The translations under genes and the position numbers were made by a program. From Phycisphaerales bacterium (lineage in GTDB: Bacteria > Planctomycetota > Phycisphaerae > Sedimentisphaerales > UBA12454), in NCBI GenBank assembly GCA_003142595.1, contig PLMU01000004.1, positions 1 through 64,000 on the forward strand: a DNA stretch of 64,000 bases. The letters run 5' to 3'. Below are positions 17,789-26,767 of this stretch, piece by piece; within the stretch, counting starts at the first letter, position 1; each line of letters begins with the position of its first letter. The notes below the pieces were generated by a model. The model did not search any database, was not told the origin of the DNA, and saw nothing but the letters and a program-made list of their open reading frames with translations.

Positions 17789-17798
17789 TTTGCGCAAA
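17789..17798. promoter_or_regulatory. Perfect palindrome TTTGCGCAAA upstream of GH130 gene
   Basis: A 10-base palindrome 35 bases before the GH130 start, in a 238-base spacer that otherwise shows nothing distinct apart from a TATAAG just downstream. The same palindrome, with two more shared Ts, lies at 49075-49086 before the PEP-CTERM gene. Confidence 0.35.
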
Positions 17799-17832
17799 CT
17801 CTGTTTTTAGTATAAGTTTAAAGGAACGTTTA

Positions 17833-18795
17833 ATGGCCGATGTATCTCGAGAGCGGCTTGCTTGTGACCTTTTCAGAAGGTATGAGGGCAACCCTATACT
17901 CGAAGCCAATGACTGGCCTTATCCTGTCAATTCGGTTTTTAACCCCGCCGCGATTAAATTGCCTGATGGAACATTATTGCTCGCACGTGTGGAGGATATG
18001 AGGGGTTTTTCGCATCTGACTTTGTGCAAAAGCAAAGACGGTCTTACAAACTGGCAGATTGACGACAAGCCTACTATGGAGGCCGACCACGACTCGCGAG
18101 AGGAGCGATGGGGACTTGAGGATCCGCGGATAGTCTGGCTTGAGGAGCAGGGTCATTTCGCAATTACTTACGTTTCGTTTAGTGAAGGCGGCCCTCTTGT
18201 TTCGCTTGCGATTACCAAAAATTTTCACACTTTTGCAAGAATGGGCGCGATGCTGCCGCCGGAGGACAAAGATGCATGTCTTTTCCCTCGCAGATTCAAC
18301 GGCCGCTTTGCTCTTATTCATCGCCCCATTGTGCAGGGCGAAGCGCACATTTGGCTTAGTATGTCGCCTGATTTGAAACACTGGGGCGACCACAGGGTTC
18401 TGATGAGAACTCGCCACGCTTTCTGGGACGGCCAGCGGATAGGTCTTGCCTGTCAGCCGATTGAAATTCCCGAAGGCTGGCTGATTTTCTATCACGGTGT
18501 AAGAGCTACCTCTGCAGGGCAGATATACAGGATTGGTATGGCCTTGCTTGACCTTGAGGAGCCATGGAAGGTTCTCCGCAGGAGCGAAGAATGGGTTCTC
18601 GGCCCTCGTGCCGATTATGAAAGAATAGGCGATGTAAGCGATGTCGTTTTCGTCACCGGTGCAACGGTCAATGAGGAAAATAACCGCCTCTATCTTTATT
18701 ATGGCGCAGCGGATGACAAAATCGCGGTTGCAATGGCTAATATGGACGCAATTCGTGAATATATCATGATGTGCCCGGAAGTGGACAACGATTAA
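17833..18795 (+). CDS. Glycoside hydrolase family 130 protein (beta-mannoside phosphorylase-like)
   Basis: 320 residues; ribosome site AAAGGA upstream. GH130 features are RYEGNPIL, SVFNPAAIKL, LLARVEDMRGFSHLTLCKS, WGLEDPRIVWLE and a late FYHGV. These form the five-bladed propeller active site of mannosyl phosphorylases and hydrolases that act on beta-mannosides, often from N-glycans or mannans. The catalytic Asp candidate is in the GLEDPRI stretch. It stands alone, with no transporter or epimerase beside it, so the natural substrate is open. Confidence 0.88.
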   Translation: MADVSRERLACDLFRRYEGNPILEANDWPYPVNSVFNPAAIKLPDGTLLLARVEDMRGFSHLTLCKSKDGLTNWQIDDKPTMEADHDSREERWGLEDPRIVWLEEQGHFAITYVSFSEGGPLVSLAITKNFHTFARMGAMLPPEDKDACLFPRRFNGRFALIHRPIVQGEAHIWLSMSPDLKHWGDHRVLMRTRHAFWDGQRIGLACQPIEIPEGWLIFYHGVRATSAGQIYRIGMALLDLEEPWKVLRRSEEWVLGPRADYERIGDVSDVVFVTGATVNEENNRLYLYYGAADDKIAVAMANMDAIREYIMMCPEVDND

Positions 18796-18905
18796 ACAAT
18801 TCCTTATACCAGGCTCAGTTTAACATTTCCGATAATCCGCGGGTAACACCTTCTAAAGTAAGAAGTTGCTATTTTCATCGCGGAAATTTCTTACCCTTAA
18901 GGGTA

Positions 18906-19634
18906 TTATTTTTGCGTTTGCGCAAAATCAGCGGGTATAACCACATCGAATACGGATTTTTCAACAGCTTTTGAAGTTTCGATTTGAGTTAATTTTATTG
19001 TAATCTTCTCATCGTCGCTGGTCTGAGCCGTAAAATCAAATGGAAGAAAATTCGCAGAGTTTATCACTATATCAATCTGTTTATATATTTTAAAAAACTT
19101 TGAATTTTCTTTTGGTATCAGCCGCATAGTGTTTTTCGAAACAGTAATATTGAACTGCCCGGTCATTTCATCCGGCTTTGCCAGGCCGATAATGGGAAAA
19201 TATTCCTGCACAAGCTCGAAAGGTTCAATGGGTTTGTCTTTGGCAATCTGTTCTGTTGTCGCTGATTTGCCCTGATAGTCGATTTTCGTTATTTTTCTTC
19301 CGTCGAAGATATAATCTTCCCTGTAGTTCTGTTTTTCAGATGTGTCTTGTTTTATGGTCAAAAAATTTATTCTTAGTGCGGTAAAATTAGCGTCTTTAAC
19401 ATAAAAAACTTTGCCTGTTCGGACTGTCTGCGTTTCGAACAAAGGCTGAGCGTGCGTATATTCAATTTGAGCGGTTAATTGCTTGAGTTTGCCGACCGCA
19501 GAATTTAATTTTTCTATGGTTTTAATTACCTCTTTTGACACCGGCACATTGCCGTCGGCAGGTTCACCGGCCAGAACAACACCCTGACATATAAGAAGAA
19601 CATTAAAAATAAGTATTACGATTTTATTTTTCAT
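18906..19634 (-). CDS. LolA-like outer-membrane lipoprotein carrier/sorting protein
   Basis: 242 residues with a clear signal peptide ending VVLAG. The body has the beta-rich LolA/LolB fold pattern: short helix KLNSAVGKLKQLTAQIEY, GKVFYVKDANFTALRINF, DYIFDGRKITKID and a hydrophobic core near NFLPFDFTAQ. LolA carries lipoproteins across the periplasm. Several planctomycete paralogues of this kind are not the main LolA, so the role is tentative. Its ATG overlaps the stop of the upstream HAD gene (ATGA), so they are coupled. Confidence 0.7.
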   Translation of the reverse strand: MKNKIVILIFNVLLICQGVVLAGEPADGNVPVSKEVIKTIEKLNSAVGKLKQLTAQIEYTHAQPLFETQTVRTGKVFYVKDANFTALRINFLTIKQDTSEKQNYREDYIFDGRKITKIDYQGKSATTEQIAKDKPIEPFELVQEYFPIIGLAKPDEMTGQFNITVSKNTMRLIPKENSKFFKIYKQIDIVINSANFLPFDFTAQTSDDEKITIKLTQIETSKAVEKSVFDVVIPADFAQTQK

Positions 19635-20215
19635 ATTTTATTTATTATATCGATTATTTTTGTCAGGCTGTCAATGGTGAAATCAGCAAAGCGGGAAAAT
19701 TGCTCGGATTTTTCATTATTTTTCATTAAAACCGCGATTGCCCCGGCCGCTTTTGCGCATTGCAGGTCGAAAAGATAATCTCCCACGACCAAAGTCTGCT
19801 GCGGTTTAACTTTGAAATGTTCGCAGAGCCTTTTCACTCCGAAGGGGTCCGGTTTTACCGGCCCGTCATCTCTGTCAACAATTGCATCAAATTTAATGTT
19901 GTGTTTTTTTGCAACTGCCGAGGCGTTTGAACGGGTGTTTCGCGTCAGGACTCCGATATGTATTTTCATTTGGCTTAGCCGTTTAAGTGTTTGGGCAGCG
20001 CCTTTATTAAGAGTGGAATGCTCAATTGCCGCCTGTTCGTATTTGTATAGAATTTTTTCCGCTTTTTTTCTCTCGGCAGGATTCATCCTTTCCATTACTT
20101 CAAGAAGCGGCCCGGTATCGGCGGGGAGTCCTATTTCTTCCCTTATCCTGTCGAAGTTAAGGAACGGCTCTGTTATTGTGCCGTCAAGGTCGAATATTAC
20201 TGCTTTTATATTCAT
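19631..20215 (-). CDS. HAD-superfamily hydrolase
   Basis: 194 residues. Motif I is VIFDLDGTITEP, motif II is GVLTRNTRS, the motif III lysine is in PVKPDPFG, and motif IV is VVGDYLFDLQCAKAAGA. A small helical cap lies between motifs I and II. Likely a small-molecule phosphatase. First gene of a two-gene unit with the LolA-like gene. No ribosome site is visible. Confidence 0.85.
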   Translation of the reverse strand: MNIKAVIFDLDGTITEPFLNFDRIREEIGLPADTGPLLEVMERMNPAERKKAEKILYKYEQAAIEHSTLNKGAAQTLKRLSQMKIHIGVLTRNTRSNASAVAKKHNIKFDAIVDRDDGPVKPDPFGVKRLCEHFKVKPQQTLVVGDYLFDLQCAKAAGAIAVLMKNNEKSEQFSRFADFTIDSLTKIIDIINKI

Positions 20216-20251
20216 ATATATAATTTACACGAAAAATTAAAAAAGTTAAAC

Positions 20252-20278
20252 AAAAAGGCCGTTTATCGCGGCCTTTTT
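20252..20278. terminator. Strong hairpin terminator, usable on both strands
   Basis: AAAAAGGCCG pairs with CGGCCTTTTT around a 7-base loop, with a T-run on the plus side and an A-run on the other, so it works in both directions. It lies downstream of the reverse-strand rhodanese gene and upstream of the HAD/LolA-like pair. Confidence 0.85.
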
Positions 20279-20305
20279 TTACAGCTGGTTTCAGTTTTTG
20301 GAGCT

Positions 20306-20668
20306 TTACCTCTCAATCCACAGGCCTCTTCTCTCCCATTCCTCAAAACCGCCAATCAATTCCATCATTGGAAAGTCATTCAGAGAGAATTCTTTAGCAG
20401 CTTTTGTGGAAAGCAGGCAGGTTATTCCATAACAATAAACGACGTTTGGCCTCTCATGGGTAAGTCCTTCAAAGGTATCCCATCTCTCTCTCGGGAGGTT
20501 TATCGCCGTTGGTATATGTCCCTTTTTGTAATCCTTTTCATCGCGGACATCGATAATATTGACTTCCCTGTTCTTGATTGCCTCGTTTAATCCCACAGGG
20601 TCAATTGTAAACTCCAGTTTGTTCTCAAAATATTCTAATGCTTTATGTGGACTTGTAACTGTTAGCAT
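20306..20668 (-). CDS. Single-domain rhodanese-like protein
   Basis: About 120 residues. The rhodanese fold shows as NIIDVRDEKDYKKGHIPTAINLPRERW and ending WERRGLWIE. The active-site loop reads YCYGITCLLS, so a cysteine is available for persulfide transfer, though the loop lacks the Arg of classical sulfurtransferases. The ATG at 20668 has AAGGGG 9 bases upstream; the TTG at 20677 lies directly against that site and is not used. Confidence 0.85.
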   Translation of the reverse strand: MLTVTSPHKALEYFENKLEFTIDPVGLNEAIKNREVNIIDVRDEKDYKKGHIPTAINLPRERWDTFEGLTHERPNVVYCYGITCLLSTKAAKEFSLNDFPMMELIGGFEEWERRGLWIER

Positions 20669-20842
20669 AAATATCAACCCCTTTCAGTTATCTCTTATTT
20701 ACTTTTCTAAGTATACATACGTTCGTGCTGCATAGCTGGTGCGTTTGCGGATGTAGAATTAACCGGTAGGATTTTGCTCGAATGTGATAAGCAATTTGCT
20801 CTTAAGGATTTTTTTTGCCTTTGTTTTTATACCCCAATTGTC

Positions 20843-21727
20843 TTATTTACGAAGCAATTCGATAAAAGCTTTTAAATTATCGTTCATAGCCCGGTTTTTC
20901 CTGATTATTATGCCGGTCTGCCTTTTGAATCTTGACGATTCGGGATTATAGAATGGTATTGTTTTTAATGTTCCGTTTGTCAATTCATTTTTTATTGTTG
21001 TTTCGGGCATTATACTCACGCCTGCGTTTATTTCCACAACGCGTTTAATTATTTCTACGTTGTCGAATTCCATTACAGGTTTTACTGCTACATTATATCG
21101 CAGCAAAAACTGGTCAATGCAGTTTCTCGTCGGCAGGTTTCTGCCAAACGCGATGAAAGGCTGATATTGCAGCATATAAACATCTACGGAACTTTTTTTC
21201 GCAAACGAATGCTGCGGACTGCAAACGAATACGAGCGGCTCGGAAACGAAATCAAATACCTGAATGTCAGGATTGGTTCTCGGCACAGCAACCAATCCGA
21301 CGTCGATTTTGCCCAGCAGCAGTCTGTTATAAATCTCTGCATCGTCGAGATATTCGATGTCCAGATGAACCTCGGGATGAATCGCGATGAATTTCTTAAC
21401 GTAACTCTGGAGACTATACATGCCTATGCTGTAAATAGCCGCTATGCTGATTTTGCTTTTAGCCGAATTTTTCAGATAATTTAAACTGCTCTGGAAATTT
21501 TCATATCGGCTCAGCATATCTTTGCTCGTGTTATAAAATAGTTCCCCGGCCGGAGTCAGGCCGAACGATTTTTTATGCCGGTCGATTAAAGGCGTATTAA
21601 ATGATTTTTCAAGCTGTGCCAGCTGCTGCGAGACTGCGGACTGGCTTATCATATTTTTCTCAGCCGCGCGGGAAAAACTTTTCAGCTCCGCTAAATCGCA
21701 AAAAATTTGTAATGAGTCTATATGCAT
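20843..21727 (-). CDS. LysR-family transcriptional regulator
   Basis: 294 residues. The N-terminal winged helix-turn-helix is typical: LQIFCDLAELKSFSRAAE, SQSAVSQQLAQLEK, then LTPAGELFY. The substrate-binding domain follows (KISIAAIYSIGMYSL, LVFVCSPQHSFAKK, GVSIMPETTI). It resembles the CysB/CbbR type; the effector is unknown. It lies one base after the stop of the PEP-binding fusion gene, so both are made from one transcript starting near gdhA. An inverted repeat of LysR type lies in that shared promoter region. Confidence 0.93.
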   Translation of the reverse strand: MHIDSLQIFCDLAELKSFSRAAEKNMISQSAVSQQLAQLEKSFNTPLIDRHKKSFGLTPAGELFYNTSKDMLSRYENFQSSLNYLKNSAKSKISIAAIYSIGMYSLQSYVKKFIAIHPEVHLDIEYLDDAEIYNRLLLGKIDVGLVAVPRTNPDIQVFDFVSEPLVFVCSPQHSFAKKSSVDVYMLQYQPFIAFGRNLPTRNCIDQFLLRYNVAVKPVMEFDNVEIIKRVVEINAGVSIMPETTIKNELTNGTLKTIPFYNPESSRFKRQTGIIIRKNRAMNDNLKAFIELLRK

Positions 21728-21728
21728 A

Positions 21729-24338
21729 TTATTTACAATAACAAATGAATTTTTGTTCTATGGCGTTGGCATAAAGATTTATTTTTTTACCCGGACAGGC
21801 CTGCTGCGGGTCGATTACCTTTAATACATTTGTCCAGATACTCGCTTCAGGAAAGATTTCAGTCAGCTTATTGAGCGAATTTTCAAAGAAATCCGTCCTG
21901 AAAGTATTAGTCTGCCTGTGCGGCAATAGGCCAAGATACAGCGTATCGCTTTCAATCAGGTCGTTGAAGAAATGTGTGCCCAGCGAAATATCCGCCGACA
22001 TTTCCTTGTTAAGCATTACTATTTCCACGAGCACACTGATTGTGTTTATTTCCGGATATGATACCGGCACTCCCAGCGACGGTGTGCTTGTGCCCCATCT
22101 GCCCGGACCCAGCAGCATTATCGTCTTGTCTTTCTCAGTTTCTATATGGCTCAATTTTCCGATGAGTCTTGCAATCGCATATCTGTCGGAAATTTTAAGT
22201 TTTGTATATTGCTCCGGCGAAATATAAATCACCTGGTCTATTATAATATTTCTGTTTTGTCCCACGACCGGTCCCGAAGCGTCGATAATCAAATCCTTAG
22301 ATTCTTTTTTCATAGCCGGGTCGATTATTGCTCCGCCTCCTTTATGTTCCAGCGGCCTGCACTGGAGAATGTTTATTTTATAATCGGTTTCATTCAAAAA
22401 GTTTACCGTAAATTCCACGTCCACCGGCGATTCGTAAATACCCTGGAGAATTTTCAGTATTTCCTGCATATCTTTTGCGAAATTGGTTTTTGTCAGAAGT
22501 TTTTCAAAAGTTAACGATTGGCTGAAAATCTCTTTTCGTCCTAATTGCGCCGCCCGTTTTTCCATTTCCCTGTCGCGCGGCGCGAAAAGTTCCAGCAGCA
22601 GTTTATCGTCCGTCGCAGCGGCTGCTACTTCCGCGAAAGGCCTTGAAACAAACTCCTTTGCTTCGAGGTCTATGCAATCGACCTTTTGCTGGGTGTATTT
22701 TCGTGCGGTTTCGCTCGATTCCGGCCTTCTTGCCGGCGCGTTCAGAGCCACGATTCTGGCGTAATCGTCGTCGTGCCTGTCAACAGCTCTTGTGCCCAGT
22801 CCGAAGACAAGTCTTATCATTCCGGCTTTGGGGTCGATATTTTCATTCCATACGTAAGGATTGAACGAAAGGGCGACGCCCGCCGCCTGCGGGAAAAAGT
22901 ATCTGCCGTGCGGTGCGCCGGAAACCCGCTGTACCAAAAGTCCCATCGGCTCATCTTTTTCCAGAAGTCCCCATTTCGCCCTATACATCAGGGCATCTTC
23001 GCTCATACTGCTTGCGTATATTTTTCTTACAGCGTCGGTAAATTCCGCAAGTCTTTGCTGTCTTGTTCCCTGGTTTGTGCAGAAAAAGCTTTCGTATTTG
23101 CCCGCGAAGGCATTTCCATAATTATCTTCGAGCAGCGAGCTTGAGCGGACGATAATCGGGCTTTGTCCGAAGTAATCGAGCACATCGCTGAACTGCTTTA
23201 TGATATAATCCGGAAAATCTCCCTGAAGGATTCTTTGCCTGCCTTCTGCCGCTCCGTCCAGAAAGTTGGTGCTGATTCGCTGCTTCTGTCTTATCCACCA
23301 GATTTTATTTCTTACAAGGTATGTATAAAAAACATCCGAGCCGATGAAGAATGAATCGTGCGCTTCGAGAACCTGTTTGAATCTGCTGTCTGTTTTTTCG
23401 AGTATCGCCCGCGCCAGCAGCATACCGACGCTCTTGCCGCCTATCAGACCCGTGCCGAGCATTCTATTCCTTATGCGTATAATGTCCGCAATATTCAGGT
23501 ATTTCCTGATCATCTTCATAATTCGCTCGTCCCGCGATACAGCCATCCTGGCGACCTGCTCGAATTTTTTGGCAAGGTCGCTGTCGCTGCATTTCCCCTT
23601 TTCATGATCATTTAAAAGCTGCTCTGCCTCGTGGAATGTCTTTGCCCAGAATCCGAGTCTTTCATTTGCGACATCGAGCTCGACGCCGCTGACGTTTGTC
23701 AGGATTTCGGTAATCGTTCCGCTATCGCGCACCGGCAGAAAATCGTCTTCCTTCCACAAATGTATCGTATTCATTGTGGTCGAGTACCTGGCGTCCACTT
23801 TCAGCGGATGAACATATATATCGCCCTTATATTTATAAACATTGGAGACAATCTGCGCCGTCTCGAGTATTGGTCTTGTGGCGTGGTTAGAATGATGATT
23901 CCGCAGCAGGGCGAATGTCGTTACGGTCTGGGCATAATACAAATACGGGCAGACCTGCATAAAGAAATTGCCCAGCATCCTGTCGTTGCACCATGCCGGC
24001 GCAAGTTCGCTCAGGCAGTCGAAAAGATAATAATGTCCTTTGCCGAACTGATTTATTACGTTGTGAACTTTTGTAGTGAATGTTTCGAATCCCTGTTCTG
24101 CATCCAGCTCAATCACATTTGCTCCCTGCTCTGCGGTTACAAACGGTGCATGTTTGCCGAATCTGAAATAAACAAGCTCCCATCCGCTGCTCAGGGCGTT
24201 TTCGCAGTAAGCTTCCACGATAGGTCTGAAATCGTCGAGGCTGTCCACCAGCCAGACGATATTATCGCCGGGCAAGACCTGTTTGATTATCTTGTCAAAC
24301 CCCGGCAAACCTGTGCTTAATCTTTCGTTCGGCTTCAT
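21729..24338 (-). CDS. KaiC-like domain fused to PEP/pyruvate-binding (PPDK-type) ATP-grasp domain
   Basis: 869 residues. Residues 1-200 look like a RecA/KaiC-type domain (STGLPGFDKII at the start), but the P-loop position reads VDSLDDFRP, so it cannot bind ATP in the usual way. From about 290 come PPS/PPDK nucleotide-binding sequences: GGKSVGMLLARA, the core RSSSLLEDNYGNAFAGKYES near 400, and LQCRPLE near 680. The last 150 residues have GPGRWGTSTPSLGVPV, seen in PEP/pyruvate-binding-domain proteins. I see no swivelling phospho-His domain, so it is probably not a complete PEP synthase. It may be a regulatory or partial phosphotransfer enzyme. Transcribed away from gdhA and together with the LysR gene. 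Confidence 0.8.
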   Translation of the reverse strand: MKPNERLSTGLPGFDKIIKQVLPGDNIVWLVDSLDDFRPIVEAYCENALSSGWELVYFRFGKHAPFVTAEQGANVIELDAEQGFETFTTKVHNVINQFGKGHYYLFDCLSELAPAWCNDRMLGNFFMQVCPYLYYAQTVTTFALLRNHHSNHATRPILETAQIVSNVYKYKGDIYVHPLKVDARYSTTMNTIHLWKEDDFLPVRDSGTITEILTNVSGVELDVANERLGFWAKTFHEAEQLLNDHEKGKCSDSDLAKKFEQVARMAVSRDERIMKMIRKYLNIADIIRIRNRMLGTGLIGGKSVGMLLARAILEKTDSRFKQVLEAHDSFFIGSDVFYTYLVRNKIWWIRQKQRISTNFLDGAAEGRQRILQGDFPDYIIKQFSDVLDYFGQSPIIVRSSSLLEDNYGNAFAGKYESFFCTNQGTRQQRLAEFTDAVRKIYASSMSEDALMYRAKWGLLEKDEPMGLLVQRVSGAPHGRYFFPQAAGVALSFNPYVWNENIDPKAGMIRLVFGLGTRAVDRHDDDYARIVALNAPARRPESSETARKYTQQKVDCIDLEAKEFVSRPFAEVAAAATDDKLLLELFAPRDREMEKRAAQLGRKEIFSQSLTFEKLLTKTNFAKDMQEILKILQGIYESPVDVEFTVNFLNETDYKINILQCRPLEHKGGGAIIDPAMKKESKDLIIDASGPVVGQNRNIIIDQVIYISPEQYTKLKISDRYAIARLIGKLSHIETEKDKTIMLLGPGRWGTSTPSLGVPVSYPEINTISVLVEIVMLNKEMSADISLGTHFFNDLIESDTLYLGLLPHRQTNTFRTDFFENSLNKLTEIFPEASIWTNVLKVIDPQQACPGKKINLYANAIEQKFICYCK

Positions 24339-24392
24339 TTATTACCCTGCGTATAAGCTGTTTTTTGGAATAATCCTGTTTTTTGTGCCTAT

Positions 24393-24409
24393 TATAAGTT
24401 TTACTTATA
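24393..24409. promoter_or_regulatory. Inverted repeat, candidate LysR operator between PEP-binding gene and gdhA
   Basis: TATAAGT-TTT-ACTTATA is a perfect 7+7 inverted repeat containing a T-N11-A core, the hallmark of LysR-type sites. It lies 55 bases upstream of the reverse-strand fusion gene and about 150 bases before gdhA. A TATAAT follows at 24415-24420 and could be the -10 of gdhA. Confidence 0.5.
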
Positions 24410-24485
24410 GAAAGTATAATCTTTTAAAGTTTGATTTATGCACTTTTAAGGCTTAGCATCAGGCTATCACAGCTTGATTAGTTAA

Positions 24486-25904
<1,419 letters not shown>

Positions 25905-25925
25905 AAATTTTAATGCTTTAACTTC

Positions 25926-25961
25926 AAAAGGGCGTTTACCTTACGGCAGACGCCCTTTTTT
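25926..25961 (+). terminator. Rho-independent terminator after gdhA
   Basis: AAAAGGGCGT pairs with ACGCCCTTTT around a 14-base loop and runs into Ts, 21 bases past the gdhA stop. Confidence 0.85.
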
Positions 25962-25999
25962 ATTGCTCATCGGCAGGTTTTCCATTACAATCCCTGCCT

Positions 26000-26743
26000 A
26001 TGAAGGAAGAGAGAAATCTACGGAAGGTATTTGACCAGCATGTGAAGCTGGAGGAATTTTTTACAGGCTTTTCTGTTAAATCCCAAAAGCCTGTCCAGCC
26101 TCAGCAACCGCAAAATAACGACATTATCGCTGAACTTAAACAACTTGCTAAAGAGGTCGATGCCTGTCGAAAATGTGTGCTTGGCACTACTCGCACAAAT
26201 GCCGTTCCCGGCGAAGGTAATCCCAATGCCGATATAGTTTTTGTCGGCGAAGGTCCCGGTGCAGATGAAGATGCCCAGGGCAGGCCGTTTGTCGGCAGGT
26301 CAGGCCAGCTTTTGGATAAGATTATTATCGCTATGGGGTTAAAGAGAAGCGATGTTTATATATGTAATATTGTAAAGTGCAGACCGCCTGAAAATCGTGA
26401 GCCAAGACCGGAGGAGATTATAAGCTGCCTGCCGTTTTTAAAGAGGCAGCTTTCGCTAATCAGGCCGCAGGTTATCGTTTGTCTTGGAGCGCCGGCAACA
26501 AGAACACTTTTGGAAACAAATAAGCCGATTGGTCAGCTTCGCGGCAAATTTTACGATTTTAATTTCGATGATTTTTCGCCGCCGATAAAACTTATGCCGA
26601 CTTTCCACCCGGCATATCTGCTTAGAAATTATTCCGATGAAAACCGCCGAAAAGTCTGGGAAGATATGAAAACCGTCCTTGCCGAACTCGGCCTGCCGGT
26701 CGGGGCGAAGCATAGCGAAGACCGGCCGGTACCGAAAAAATAG
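26000..26743 (+). CDS. Family 4 uracil-DNA glycosylase (Fe-S type)
   Basis: 247 residues. Removes uracil from DNA. Active-site motifs are GEGPGADED (83-91) and FHPAYLLRN near the C-terminus. Four cysteines fit the [4Fe-4S] cluster of this family: C56 and C59 (CRKC), C127 (IVKCRPP) and C143. About 40 residues at the N-terminus are extra and not conserved (Gln/Pro-rich). It is followed within 25 bases by addB, making a repair gene block. Confidence 0.93.
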   Translation: MKEERNLRKVFDQHVKLEEFFTGFSVKSQKPVQPQQPQNNDIIAELKQLAKEVDACRKCVLGTTRTNAVPGEGNPNADIVFVGEGPGADEDAQGRPFVGRSGQLLDKIIIAMGLKRSDVYICNIVKCRPPENREPRPEEIISCLPFLKRQLSLIRPQVIVCLGAPATRTLLETNKPIGQLRGKFYDFNFDDFSPPIKLMPTFHPAYLLRNYSDENRRKVWEDMKTVLAELGLPVGAKHSEDRPVPKK

Positions 26744-26767
26744 AGGTTAATAATAGAGCCTGCAAAA

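Noticed and set aside
22483-23615. Several plus-strand frames opposite the PEP-binding gene
   Set aside because: Overlapping shadows of a single well-supported reverse-strand gene.
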